DNA of 64,000 bases, from assembly GCF_002210435.1 (NCBI RefSeq), contig NZ_MZMV01000003.1:1-64000 (forward strand), read 5' to 3'. Positions 7,613-37,043 of this stretch are shown here, piece by piece (positions within the stretch are counted from its first letter, which is position 1; each line of letters opens with the position of its first letter). Both the position numbers and the translations under genes were made by a program. The notes beneath the pieces are model-generated. The model did not search any database. It saw nothing but the letters and a program-made list of their open reading frames with translations, and was not told where the DNA came from. The stretch comes from Micromonospora wenchangensis (lineage in GTDB: Bacteria > Actinomycetota > Actinomycetes > Mycobacteriales > Micromonosporaceae).

Positions 7613-10456
7613 TCAGCTCGCCTGTACCGCCGCCGACTCCCAGTGCGCCCAGGAGCGCTCGGTTCCGCTCGGCGCCACGGCCAACAGCCCCGCCCCGGTG
7701 GCGTCCATCGGCAGCCCCAGCGACAGCTCGGTGCGTCGCCGGACGTTCAACTTCCGGTAGACCCGGGTCAGGTGCTGCTCGACGGTGCTCACCGTGATGT
7801 ACAGCTTCTTGCCGATCTCCCGGTTGGTGTGACCCAGCGCGGCCAGCGTGGCGACCCGCTGCTCGGCGTCGCTGAGCCGGGACATCTCCTCGTGCTCGGA
7901 CGGGGCCTCCGCCTCGTCACCGCCCGAGGCGTCCCCGCCGGGCAGCAGTCGACGACACAGCGCCTGCGCCTGGATGTCCTTGGCCAGTTGCATCGCGCTG
8001 CGGGCCACCACCCGCGAGGTGTTGAACTCCCCGCGCCCGTAGTGGGCGCTGCTGAGCGCGGCGAGGGCGAGGAACAGCTGGTAGCGGTCGCCGGCCTCCT
8101 GGAGCAGGTTGGCCGCCTGACGCAGGCTGTTGACCCGTTGTTTGACGTCGAGCGCCGACCCGAGCAGCCGCAGCGAGATGCCCCTGGTGCGGGCGTTCTC
8201 GGCACCGGGCCGGGACAGTTGCTCGGTCACCATCCCCCGGGCCAGTTCGGGTCGGCCGGACCGCAGGTAGACCTGGGCCAGATCGCCCCGCCAGGGCAGC
8301 AGGGTGGGCAGGTCCAGCCCCCACTGGGTGGCCAGCTGCCCGCAGGTCTCGAAGTCGGCGAGCGCCGCGTGCACGCGTCCGCCGGCCAGGTGCAGGTGGC
8401 CACGGGCCCGCAGGTAGAGCGGCCAGAACCAGGTGTCCCGCATGGCATCCGGGATGACGTGCTTGAGCTGCGCCTCAGCCTCGTCCAGCTTGTCCATACC
8501 GATCTTGGCGAGCAGCAGGTTGGACAGTGGCGAGCCGATCGCGACACCCCAGTTGTGCGGGGACATGGCGTCCAGCGCCTCGCGGGCGAACCGTTCGCTG
8601 AGCGGCAGGTCGCCCTGTCGTAGCGCGATGTGCGACCGCACGTCGGACAGGATGGCGTGCCAGGTGGTGGCACCCCGCGCCCCGGCCTCGGCCCCCAGGA
8701 CGTCGCACCAGTGCACGGCCCGGTCCATCCGGTCGGCCCAGACGAGCGTCTGCAACGCGCACAGGGCCGATTCCAGTCCGACGTCGACCAGCAGGTGGCT
8801 ACCGAGCACCTGCTCGGCGCGGGCGATCACGTCCTCGGTCACCCCGTCGGTGAGGACGGCGGTCAGCGACGGGGTGGCCGACCCGAGTGGACCGTCCGCG
8901 CGGGCCGCCGTCACGGCCGGCGCGGTCGCCGTCGGGATGCCGGGGGTGGCGTCGAGTTCGGCGAAGGCGACCGGGAAGTGCAGCCGCAGCCACTCGGTGC
9001 ACCCCTCCAGCTCTGCGGCGGTGGTGGCGTCCCACTGCTGTCGCGCCGAACGCAGGTGCCGCAGCGTCTCCTGGGCGTCCTCCCGGTGGCCGTGCCAGAG
9101 CTGGTAACGCAGCAGCGCCGCTGCGTGCCGCTCGGAGAGGTGCCCGGCGCGCAGCGCGTCGCGCTGCGACTGGAGGTGCTGGCTCACCGCTGCCGGATTG
9201 ATCCGCCACTGGCAGTCGGCCAGCAGTGCGGTCAACGCCGCCTTACGGGGGGCGTCGTCGCACATCTCCTGAGCCAGTTTGAGCGCCTCCACCGCGTCGT
9301 CGACGCGGTCCTCGGCGAGGGCGTGCGTCGCCGATTCCTGGAGCACGGTGATCGCCCAGGGCTCGACCAGGCCGCCGGCCGCGAGCAGGTGGTCCCCGAT
9401 CGCCGAGGCGGGCGCGCCCTCGGCGTGCAGCAACTCGGCCGCGCGGGCGTGCATCTCGGACAGCGCCTCCGGGGGGAGGTCGTGCAGCACCGCCGCCCGC
9501 GCCGCCGGGTGGCGGAACCGGCCCGCCTCCAGCAGGCCGGACGTGGCCAGCGCGTCGAGCACCCACTGGACCCGGGCCGGCTTGCTGTCCAGCAGCCGGC
9601 CCAGCAGCGCCGGGGTGGCGAGGTCGCCGAGCAGGGCCAGCCCGTGGGTCGTCTCCAGGATCACCGGGTCCCACCGCCGTAGGCAGGCCAGGACGGCCTG
9701 GCGGAACTGGTCGCCGACGACCACCTCGGTGCCGTCGGGCGCCCCCGCGGCCCGCCGGTCCTGGCCGAGCGCGTGCAGCAGCAGCGGGTTACCGCCGCTG
9801 ACCTGGTGGTACGCCGGAGCGAGCGCCTCGGCGGTCTCCCGGTCCATCCAGCCGCTCAGCAGCTCGACGACCCCAGCCGTCGAGAGTGGGGCCAGCTGGA
9901 TGCTGCTGAAGCAGGCGTGCCGGGTGAGCTCGGCGCGGAACTCCGGATTGAACGGTTGGGGTTGGGGTGACTCGGTGAGGACCACCAACAGCTGCGCGGC
10001 GGTGAGCCGGCGTTGCAGGTAGAGCAGGGTCTGCAGGGTGGCCTCATCGGCGAACTCGACGTCGTCGACGAGCAGGACGAGCGGCCGTTCCCGGGCGAGG
10101 TCGAGTAGTTCGGCGCACATCCCGCGCACCATGTTGATGTCGACCGCGCCCTCGGTGGTGGCCTCCCCGGCCTCGACGAACGTGGCGATGCGGCCCAGCG
10201 TCTCGGCCGGCAGCGGCACGCTGTGGAACAGTTGCCCCATCACGGCGGCGGGCAGCAGTCGCTCGGCCCGCGAGCAGGCGGCGCTCAGCACCAGACCGCC
10301 GGTCGCCTCGACGTGGTCGGCGAAGGCCCGCAACAGCTCGGTCTTGCCCGTGGCACCGGGGCCGCCGATCAGCACGACCCGTCCCCTGCCCGTGATGCTT
10401 CCGGAGTAAAGGTCCCGCAAGATGTCAAGCTCGCGGGTTCTCTCCACGAATTCCAC
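7613..10456 (-). CDS. LAL-family (large ATP-binding LuxR) transcriptional activator
   Basis: This 947-residue regulator is the likely pathway-specific activator. The N-terminal ATPase reads VERTRELDILRDLY and then Walker A GGPGATGKTE (residues about 31-40), with Walker B PLVLLVDDVEFADE near residue 125. A long helical, tetratricopeptide-like middle region follows, and a LuxR helix-turn-helix lies at about 860-915 (LSDAEQRVATLAALG, TNREIGKKLYITVSTVEQHL). The start is GTG 10456, behind a strong GGGGGGAG site four bases upstream. LAL proteins commonly sit at the edge of actinomycete type I PKS clusters and switch them on, which fits this position. Candidate targets are the repeated TAGGGG boxes found upstream of several cluster genes, but that link is inferred. 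The long spacer 10457-11285 separates it from the next gene. Confidence 0.92.
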   Translation of the reverse strand: MEFVERTRELDILRDLYSGSITGRGRVVLIGGPGATGKTELLRAFADHVEATGGLVLSAACSRAERLLPAAVMGQLFHSVPLPAETLGRIATFVEAGEATTEGAVDINMVRGMCAELLDLARERPLVLLVDDVEFADEATLQTLLYLQRRLTAAQLLVVLTESPQPQPFNPEFRAELTRHACFSSIQLAPLSTAGVVELLSGWMDRETAEALAPAYHQVSGGNPLLLHALGQDRRAAGAPDGTEVVVGDQFRQAVLACLRRWDPVILETTHGLALLGDLATPALLGRLLDSKPARVQWVLDALATSGLLEAGRFRHPAARAAVLHDLPPEALSEMHARAAELLHAEGAPASAIGDHLLAAGGLVEPWAITVLQESATHALAEDRVDDAVEALKLAQEMCDDAPRKAALTALLADCQWRINPAAVSQHLQSQRDALRAGHLSERHAAALLRYQLWHGHREDAQETLRHLRSARQQWDATTAAELEGCTEWLRLHFPVAFAELDATPGIPTATAPAVTAARADGPLGSATPSLTAVLTDGVTEDVIARAEQVLGSHLLVDVGLESALCALQTLVWADRMDRAVHWCDVLGAEAGARGATTWHAILSDVRSHIALRQGDLPLSERFAREALDAMSPHNWGVAIGSPLSNLLLAKIGMDKLDEAEAQLKHVIPDAMRDTWFWPLYLRARGHLHLAGGRVHAALADFETCGQLATQWGLDLPTLLPWRGDLAQVYLRSGRPELARGMVTEQLSRPGAENARTRGISLRLLGSALDVKQRVNSLRQAANLLQEAGDRYQLFLALAALSSAHYGRGEFNTSRVVARSAMQLAKDIQAQALCRRLLPGGDASGGDEAEAPSEHEEMSRLSDAEQRVATLAALGHTNREIGKKLYITVSTVEQHLTRVYRKLNVRRRTELSLGLPMDATGAGLLAVAPSGTERSWAHWESAAVQAS

Positions 10457-10743
10457 CCGTCTCCCCCCAGGTCAGCGGTGACGCATCGAACGGGGCGCTG
10501 TCGCCTGGCGGGACAGGCCCCCGACGAAACCGTTCGGCTCGATGCCACGCGGTCCGCCGAGGCCTACCCGGCCACTGACCACGTCAGCCTGCAAACCGGG
10601 CACTTCAATGAAGATGGTCAATTTAATGACGGCTTTCACCGCGCCTCGACGGCGACCCCAGCATACATAGACACCCGTACAAGACGGTAGTGGGGTGGTG
10701 ATACTTCGTCACTGATATTACGCACGAGGGTGACGTTATGTCG

Positions 10744-10760
10744 GGTCGACGGCGTCGACC
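10744..10760. promoter_or_regulatory. Perfect inverted repeat upstream of LAL gene
   Basis: GGTCGAC and GTCGACC are separated by GGC. It lies about 290 bases upstream of the LAL start and could be an operator for autoregulation. No experimental or family motif match is known to me. Confidence 0.4.
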
Positions 10761-11168
10761 ACGAAATTACCAATCGGTAGCAAATTCATGATCCAACAAC
10801 CGGCCCACCCCGCCCACCTGCGCAGACGGCCGCAGAATCGATCAGCCAGCAGGTCGTTGACCTGGAAAAGGACCACTACAGAGGGTTCCTACCGGAACAT
10901 TTACGCCAAGTCACCCTCAGCCCCCTCCGACCACTACGACCTCGTCACACCACCATCGAACGGGCCAGAAGCATTAAAACGGGCAATTTACTCTTGAGCA
11001 AAAATTGAGTTTCGGTGAGAAGACGGAGCTATTACGGGAGCAATTCATAGCTTGCCGCATTCCTGTCGACCTTGCGACATCGGCACAGGCATCGCAAATG
11101 CGACCGGCCAGTCGGTAAAGTGACCGCAGGTTGACCGGCGGCTGAAATCCAGTGGTGGACCGGCGGGT

Positions 11169-11174
11169 TAGGGG
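11169..11174 (+). promoter_or_regulatory. TAGGGG box upstream of DUF5988-like gene
   Basis: A single TAGGGG (in GGGTTAGGGGTGG) reads toward the gene that starts at 11286, 112-117 bases away. It matches the boxes at 12555-12582, 38633-38689 and 45805-45821. Unlike those, it has no partner one or two helical turns away. Confidence 0.3.
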
Positions 11175-11285
11175 TGGCTTCCGGGTATACGTGGGCTTTC
11201 CCTGCCGTCAGGCTGGAACCATCCGAGGGCAGTGACGTACGACACGGTATCGAAAGCGTCCCCGCCCCCAGCCGAGGAGGAAATC

Positions 11286-11555
11286 GTGGACGATCTCACA
11301 TCGGTGAGCAGCCCGCGGCGATTCAGCGACGTTCGCGGTGACGACCACTTCGACGTGCTGCTGGAGGGTGGCCCGGTCGGCCTGCCGGCCACCACCAGGG
11401 CCCGCAGCGCACCGGCCGGTACCGGCCGGATCAAGGTGCCCTACCTGGGTGGCTACGAGCACTTCGAACGCTCTGGTGACCACGACGGCCTCAACGACGA
11501 CGCCTCACAGGTGGTGGTCTTCCGCTGGACCATGCGGACCAAGATCGCCGAATGA
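11286..11555 (+). CDS. DUF5988-like small protein
   Basis: This 89-residue acidic protein has the core VLLEGGPVGLP, RIKVPYLGGYEHFE and a C-terminal VFRWTMRTKIAE, which I recognise as the pattern of DUF5988 family proteins. These small proteins recur in actinomycete PKS and NRPS clusters next to regulators, but no biochemical function is established. I chose GTG 11286 because GAGGAGG lies five bases upstream; an earlier in-frame start at 11232 lacks such a site. There is no signal peptide or membrane segment. The first 24 residues (to DDHFDV) are variable and polar. It converges on the type II thioesterase, with a shared terminator between. Family assignment is by memory of the motif, so moderately secure. 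Confidence 0.75.
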   Translation: MDDLTSVSSPRRFSDVRGDDHFDVLLEGGPVGLPATTRARSAPAGTGRIKVPYLGGYEHFERSGDHDGLNDDASQVVVFRWTMRTKIAE

Positions 11556-11559
11556 CGGC

Positions 11560-11602
11560 ACGACGCAGGGGGCACCGGCGCTACCGGTGCCCCCTGCGTC
11601 GT
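11560..11602. terminator. Bidirectional terminator hairpin
   Basis: A perfect 19-base stem, 11560-11578 with 11584-11602, and a five-base loop (CGCTA). It sits between the convergent ends of the DUF5988-like gene and the thioesterase gene and can end both transcripts. Confidence 0.8.
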
Positions 11603-11611
11603 CGTCGCGGA

Positions 11612-12388
11612 TCAGCCGGTCGGCCCGCCGGGTCGTGACGGTGCCAACTCGGTCGCGATCAGCTGGATCACGTCGGCGGCGTGGTCGTTGAGGTAGAAGT
11701 GCCCGCCCGGATACACCCGCACGTCACACTCGCCGGTGGTGTGCCGACGCCAGTCGTGTGCCTCGTCCAGGGTGGTCATCGGGTCGGCGTCGCCGGTGAG
11801 CACGGTGATCGGAGCGTCCAGGCGCTGCTCCGGATCGGCCCGGTAGGTCTCCACCGCCTTGTAGTCCCCGCGCACCGCGGGAAGGATCATCGGGAGCAGC
11901 TCCGGATCGCCCAGCACACGCGGGTCCGACCCGCTGAGCCGGGCCAGTTCCCGCAACACCCCGGCGTCGTCGCGGGTGTGCACGTACCGCTCGTCGCGGA
12001 CCCGGGAGGGGGCCCGGCGGCCGGACGCGAACAGCCGCACCGGCGGCCGGCCGGTCTCCCGCTGCAACCGCAGCCCCACCTCGTAGGCGATCACCGCGCC
12101 CATGCTGTGGCCGAACAGCGCCACCGGCCGGTCCAGCCACGGCCGTAGCGCGCCGAACACCCCGTCGGCCAGCGCGGCGACGGTGTCCAGCACCGGCTCG
12201 TGCCGACGGTCCTGCCGGCCGGGGTACTGGATCGCCAGCACCTCCACGGTGGGCGTGAGCGCCCGCGAGACCGGGAACAGGTAGCTGGCCGAGCCACCGG
12301 CGTGCGGCAGCGCCACCAGCCGGATCGCGCTGGACGTCGACGGGTGGAACCGCCGCACCCACAGGTCGTTCTCTAGCGTTGCCGTCAT
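11612..12388 (-). CDS. Type II thioesterase
   Basis: This 258-residue alpha/beta hydrolase is of the RifR/TEII type that clears misprimed or stalled acyl groups from PKS carrier proteins. It starts near LVALPHAGGSASYL (oxyanion region), has the nucleophile elbow GHSMGA with Ser95, a family block LFASGRRAPSR, Asp in TGDADPMT and catalytic His in GGHFYLND. Length matches the family (about 250). The ATG at 12388 follows GAAGGA by a short spacer; a GTG one codon earlier is possible. Its own promoter region (12389-12604) contains two TAGGGG boxes 22 bases apart, pointing at the gene, so it may be under the same control as other cluster genes. It is distinct from the C-terminal releasing thioesterase of the PKS at 48631. 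Confidence 0.92.
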   Translation of the reverse strand: MTATLENDLWVRRFHPSTSSAIRLVALPHAGGSASYLFPVSRALTPTVEVLAIQYPGRQDRRHEPVLDTVAALADGVFGALRPWLDRPVALFGHSMGAVIAYEVGLRLQRETGRPPVRLFASGRRAPSRVRDERYVHTRDDAGVLRELARLSGSDPRVLGDPELLPMILPAVRGDYKAVETYRADPEQRLDAPITVLTGDADPMTTLDEAHDWRRHTTGECDVRVYPGGHFYLNDHAADVIQLIATELAPSRPGGPTG

Positions 12389-12554
12389 CACTGGTCCTTC
12401 GGGGATCGACGCCGCGGGCACGCGCCCCGCAGCGGGACGTCTACAACGGGAGGTCCCCGGGCCAGCGGTGTCCCGGCCGGCACGCCGACAGCGTCGCTGC
12501 GGTGCCGGTGCCCGCTGACGAAGCGAGCGTAGGAACACCGGGAGGCCGGGACAA

Positions 12555-12582
12555 CCCCTACGCGGGAGTCCCGGCCCCCCTA
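12555..12582 (-). promoter_or_regulatory. Paired TAGGGG boxes upstream of type II thioesterase
   Basis: CCCCTA occurs at 12555-12560 and 12577-12582 on the plus strand, so TAGGGG reads toward the thioesterase start (12388), 167-194 bases away. The 22-base spacing is two helical turns. The same element occurs at several other cluster promoters. Confidence 0.4.
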
Positions 12583-12604
12583 GCCCGGCAGCGGGATGCG
12601 GATC

Positions 12605-14377
12605 TCAGGCCACCGGATGGGCCGGACGGGTGCCGGCCGGAGCGGCCGTGGGCGGTCCGATCCGGACCTCCGGGCCGGGCGCGGCACCGGTGGGGCCGGC
12701 ACCCTCGGCGACCGTGCCGACCGGCTCCGGGTCGACCGGGACGGGTGCGGCGTCGACCGTGGCGGCGTCGGTGTCGGGGGCGGCGGAACCGTCGGCCGGC
12801 GGCCGGGCGGCGGCCGGGGTGACGGGCCCGCCCGGACCACCCGACGTGTCCTGGCCCGGCACCGACGCGCCCACGTTACGTAGTTGCACGGCGGCCAGCA
12901 CCGCCGTCACCAGCAGGATTCCGGCCGCGACGACCGCGGCGGCCCGCAACTCGGCGGCGAAAGCGGCGCGCGCCAGCGCCACCAGCGTGTCCCCCGCAGC
13001 GCTGGTGAGCGTGCGGCTCTCCTGGACCGCGCCACCCAGGGTCTCCCGGGCGGTCGCCCAGGAATCCGCCGACACCCCGTCCGGTGCGGCGCCCGAGAGT
13101 TGCTGCCGGTAGACGAACGTGCCGATGCTGCCCAGGATCGCGACGCCGAGCGCGGCACCGAGCTGGCTGCCGGTCTCGGAGAGCCCGGCAGCGGCACCGG
13201 CCCGCTCCGGCGGCGCGGTGGAGACGATCAGCTCGGCGCTCAACGTCAGCACCATCGCGACGCCACCGGTCATCAGCGCCTGACCGACGACCACCTGGGT
13301 CAGACCCACCTCGTCGCCGACCTGGGCGAGCACCAGGCAGCCGGCCGCGCCCACCAGCAGGCCACCGGCCGCGACGTAGGCCCGCCGGAAGCGCTGCGCC
13401 AACACCGGAGCCAGCACCGCCGCGCCGACGCCCGCCGCAGCGGCGGCCGGCAGCGACCACAGCCCGGCGGTGAACGGACGCAGTCCGAGCACCAGTTGGA
13501 GGTACTGGCTGATGAAGAACATGAAGCCGACAAGCGCGAAGTTCGCCAGCACGTTCATCACGACCGCCGCGCTGAATGCCGGCGCGCGGAACAGCCGGAC
13601 GTCGATCACCGGGTCGGCGAGGCGTCGTTGCCGCCACACGAAGACGGCCAGGAAGACCAGCCCGCCGACCACCCCGGCCACCGGCGGCCAGTCCGCCCCG
13701 TGTTCGGCGAACTGCTTGATGCCCCAGATCGTCGGCAGCACCGCGACGAAGGCCAGCACCGTGCTGAGCAGGTCGAACCGCCCGGCCGCCGGGTCGCGGA
13801 ACTCCGGCAGCAGCAGGGGGGCCAGGATCAGCAGGAGCACCATGATCGGAACGTTGATCTCGAAGACGGTGCCCCAGGAGAAGTACTGGAGCAGGGCGCC
13901 CCCCGCCACCAGGCCGATGACGCCGCCGGCGGAGAACCCGGCCGCCCAGAGCCCGATCGCGGCCCGCCGCTCGTTCTCGTCGTGGAACATGTTGCGGATC
14001 AACGACATGGTCGACGGCATGAGGGTCGCACCGGCGGCGCCCATCACCGCCCTGGTCCCAATCAGCATGCCGGGACTGGTGGAGAGGGCCGTGGCCACGG
14101 ATGCCGCACCGAACACGGCCGCACCGATCATCAGCAGCCGACGGCGCCCGATCCGGTCCCCCAGCGTTCCCATCGGGATCAGCAGGCCGGCCAGCACGAA
14201 GGCGTAGACGTCGGTGATCCAGAGGAGTTGGCTGCTGGTCGGTTCAAGGTCCGCCGTGATGAACGGCAGGGCGTATGACAGCACGGTCATGTCCATGCTG
14301 ATGATCAGTGTCACCATGACGAGAACCGCGAGGCCGATCCACTCGCGGCGGCCGGCCTTTGCCTGCGCTGTAGCCAT
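12605..14377 (-). CDS. MFS exporter of the DHA2 (14-helix) drug:H+ antiporter family
   Basis: This 590-residue membrane transporter has an N-terminal helix with LIISMDMTVLSYALPFI, then WITDVYAFVLAGLLIPMGTLGDRIGRRR (motif A), and a run of about 14 hydrophobic helices ending near residue 495. The family exports drugs and secondary metabolites using the proton gradient, so it is the best candidate for product export and self-resistance. An unusual hydrophilic tail of about 95 residues rich in Pro, Ala, Gly and Asp follows the last helix (from about GASVPGQDTSGG). It is transcribed divergently from the TetR gene at 14460 across a short promoter region with an inverted repeat, the classic arrangement for a TetR-repressed efflux pump. 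Substrate is inferred from context. Confidence 0.9.
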   Translation of the reverse strand: MATAQAKAGRREWIGLAVLVMVTLIISMDMTVLSYALPFITADLEPTSSQLLWITDVYAFVLAGLLIPMGTLGDRIGRRRLLMIGAAVFGAASVATALSTSPGMLIGTRAVMGAAGATLMPSTMSLIRNMFHDENERRAAIGLWAAGFSAGGVIGLVAGGALLQYFSWGTVFEINVPIMVLLLILAPLLLPEFRDPAAGRFDLLSTVLAFVAVLPTIWGIKQFAEHGADWPPVAGVVGGLVFLAVFVWRQRRLADPVIDVRLFRAPAFSAAVVMNVLANFALVGFMFFISQYLQLVLGLRPFTAGLWSLPAAAAAGVGAAVLAPVLAQRFRRAYVAAGGLLVGAAGCLVLAQVGDEVGLTQVVVGQALMTGGVAMVLTLSAELIVSTAPPERAGAAAGLSETGSQLGAALGVAILGSIGTFVYRQQLSGAAPDGVSADSWATARETLGGAVQESRTLTSAAGDTLVALARAAFAAELRAAAVVAAGILLVTAVLAAVQLRNVGASVPGQDTSGGPGGPVTPAAARPPADGSAAPDTDAATVDAAPVPVDPEPVGTVAEGAGPTGAAPGPEVRIGPPTAAPAGTRPAHPVA

Positions 14378-14399
14378 GGCCGAAAGCTATCACCGGGTC

Positions 14400-14415
14400 T
14401 ATACAAGCGTATACA
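14400..14415. promoter_or_regulatory. Probable TetR operator between MFS and TetR genes
   Basis: TATAC (14400-14404) and GTATA (14409-14413) form an inverted repeat around AAGC; the same stretch can be read as two direct TATACA copies. It lies 23 bases from the MFS start and about 45 from the TetR start, in an otherwise GC-rich sequence. Confidence 0.5.
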
Positions 14416-14459
14416 TCCGGCGGATGAATTAGGGGGTCGTTCCGAGTAGGGTGACGCCC

Positions 14460-15047
14460 GTGGGTCATCGGGAACGCCTGCTGGCAGGGGCCAGGGTCTG
14501 CCTCTACGAACGCGGCTACACACGCACCACCGCCCGCGACATCGTCGCCGCCTCGGACACCAACCTGGCGTCGATCGGTTACCACTTCGGCTCCAAGGAA
14601 GCCTTGCTGACCGCAGCTCTGGTCCAGGCGTTCGAGGAGTGGGGCGTCGAGATCGACCGGGTGCTGCGCGACGGCACCCAGCCCGACCTGATGGACCGGT
14701 TGGAGTCGATGTGGACCGGGCTGGTCGAGTCCTTCGGCTCGCACCGACCGCTCTGGGTCGCCGGGATCGAGGCGTTCGCGCTGGCCGAACACCTGCCGGT
14801 GCTACGGGAGCAGCTGGCCGAGAGCTACAGCCGGGCCCGCCCCGCGCTGGCCGCCTTCGTCATCCAGAACGGCGGCGAGAACGTCAGCGAGGAGACCCGC
14901 AAGGCCGTCGGCTCGTTCCTGCTGGCACTGATGACCGGCCTGACGGTGCAGCGGCTGCTCGACCCCGAAGCAGCCCCCTCCGGCAGGGAACTGGCAGCGG
15001 CGCTGCGGCTGATCATCGGTGCGGTAGCCGGGTCCACCGACGACTGA
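14460..15047 (+). CDS. TetR-family transcriptional regulator
   Basis: This 195-residue repressor begins MGHRERLLAGARVCLYERGY, with the DNA-binding helix-turn-helix at about residues 20-50 (TTARDIVAASDTNLASIGYHFGSK in two halves). The remainder is the ligand-binding, dimerisation domain. GTG 14460 is preferred because AGGG lies eight bases upstream and the N-terminus matches family length; a GTG at 14451 is in frame with a poorly placed site. Divergence from the MFS exporter and the inverted repeat at 14400-14415 suggest it represses both genes until a ligand, perhaps the cluster product or an intermediate, binds. Confidence 0.88.
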   Translation: MGHRERLLAGARVCLYERGYTRTTARDIVAASDTNLASIGYHFGSKEALLTAALVQAFEEWGVEIDRVLRDGTQPDLMDRLESMWTGLVESFGSHRPLWVAGIEAFALAEHLPVLREQLAESYSRARPALAAFVIQNGGENVSEETRKAVGSFLLALMTGLTVQRLLDPEAAPSGRELAAALRLIIGAVAGSTDD

Positions 15048-15133
15048 TCCACCCCCCGGAACAGGGGTCGCGTCCGCTCCCCCGCCGAGGGCCGGGTCGA
15101 CACAGGGGGCCGGCAGGGGTCCGACCCCGACCG

Positions 15134-15400
15134 TCATTCCACCCGCACCAGCCCGGCGCGGAGCATGTCCTCCAGCCAGACGTCGACGTCCCGCCGGGTG
15201 GCCGCCGGATCGGCCGCCCATTGCCTGGCGAGAACACCCGCCGCACGCTCCGGCGAGCCGCCCTGCTGCTGTAGGGCGATCCACATGGCGGCGGCGGTCG
15301 CCCCGAACCGGTATCGCAGTCCGTCCCGCTCGGAGGTCAGCTCCAGCTGCCCACTCCGGGTGACCTTCGCGATGATTCCCTGTTCGAGTCGCACCCGCAT
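15134..15400 (-). CDS. PqqD-like small protein
   Basis: This 88-residue protein has the PqqD-family pattern: an N-terminal strand region, then FGATAAAMWIALQQQG, spaced hydrophobics through ERAAGVLARQW, and a C-terminal DVDVWLEDMLRAGLV. PqqD domains bind leader peptides for radical SAM or lasso-peptide maturases, but no precursor peptide or SPASM-type radical SAM gene is visible here, so its role is unknown. Stand-alone PqqD proteins are found in many actinomycetes. ATG 15400 is chosen because it begins the conserved fold; its GGGAGG site is unusually close. An upstream in-frame start at 15433 would add 11 residues. It lies just downstream of the PKS on the same strand, separated by a terminator, and converges with the TetR gene. 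Confidence 0.7.
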   Translation of the reverse strand: MRVRLEQGIIAKVTRSGQLELTSERDGLRYRFGATAAAMWIALQQQGGSPERAAGVLARQWAADPAATRRDVDVWLEDMLRAGLVRVE

Positions 15401-15555
15401 CCTCCCTGCCTCTCCGCGTCCACCTGGTGGCACCTGCGGCGAACCCGTACGTCCACCCCGTCCGGCAACTACCGTACGAGGTCGGGCGGTAACGCGATAC
15501 GGTCATGGACCCACGTCGAAGGTGGACAAATACCCACCCCTCAACCGGGTGGGAA

Positions 15556-15600
15556 GACCCGAGGCCCGCCGTTCACCGGAGTGTCGGCGGACCTCGGGTC
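15556..15600 (-). terminator. Terminator of the giant PKS gene
   Basis: GACCCGAGG (15556-15564) pairs with 15592-15600, and CCGCCG (15566-15571) with 15585-15590, interrupted by one C-A mismatch. It starts 15 bases after the PKS stop codon. Confidence 0.65.
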
Positions 15601-15614
15601 CGGCAGCCGGAGGG

Positions 15615-36893
<21,279 letters not shown>

Positions 36894-36965
36894 GGCACGC
36901 TCCACTAGGTCTCCGGGTTCGACGCCCGGCTCGGTGTGTCGGCTTTCGGCGCCCGATCACGGCAA

Positions 36966-37004
36966 GGCCGCCGCGACCGGTAGGGGGGACCGGTCGCGGC
37001 GGCC
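36966..37004 (-). terminator. Terminator after the P450/ferredoxin operon
   Basis: GGCCGCCGCGACCGGT (36966-36981) pairs perfectly with 36989-37004 around a seven-base G-rich loop. It lies about 40 bases past the ferredoxin stop, so the PKS at 36893 probably has its own promoter in 36894-36965. Confidence 0.75.
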
Positions 37005-37043
37005 TCGCGGCGACCGGTGGGGTTCACCGGTCGGGGCGGTTGT

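Larger units (their letters stand above)
10457..11285. other. Long AT-richer intergenic region, divergent promoters
   Basis: This 829-base spacer between the minus-strand LAL gene and the plus-strand DUF5988-like gene is visibly richer in A and T than its surroundings (about 10600-11080) and lacks GC-biased codon usage in any frame. A 69-codon frame at 10788-10997 has no ribosome site or recognisable domain, so I do not call it. The region holds a palindrome at 10744-10760, a smaller inverted repeat TACC-AATC-GGTA at 10768-10779, and a single TAGGGG box at 11169-11174. It is probably the main regulatory region of the left part of the cluster. Confidence 0.6.

Noticed and set aside
10788..10997. 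A 69-codon open frame on the plus strand in the long spacer
   Set aside because: No ribosome-binding site, no recognisable domain, and codon positions do not show the GC bias of real genes here.
11286..11555. Treating the DUF5988-like protein as a peptide precursor for the PqqD-like protein
   Set aside because: No maturase, protease or cyclase gene accompanies them, they are about 4 kb apart, and the protein matches a known small family with a conserved C-terminus rather than a leader/core layout.
14430..14452. TAGGGG and TAGGGT just before the TetR start as further regulatory boxes
   Set aside because: The spacing of 17 does not fit the helical-turn pattern, and they overlap the start and ribosome site of the TetR gene.
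15116..15128. Short palindrome GGGGTCCGACCCC near the TetR/PqqD junction
   Set aside because: A one-base loop cannot form a hairpin and the composition makes such matches common.
36981..36986. TAGGGG in the loop of the terminator after the ferredoxin gene
   Set aside because: It points away from the PKS start, has no spaced partner and lies within a hairpin loop, so I do not count it with the promoter boxes.
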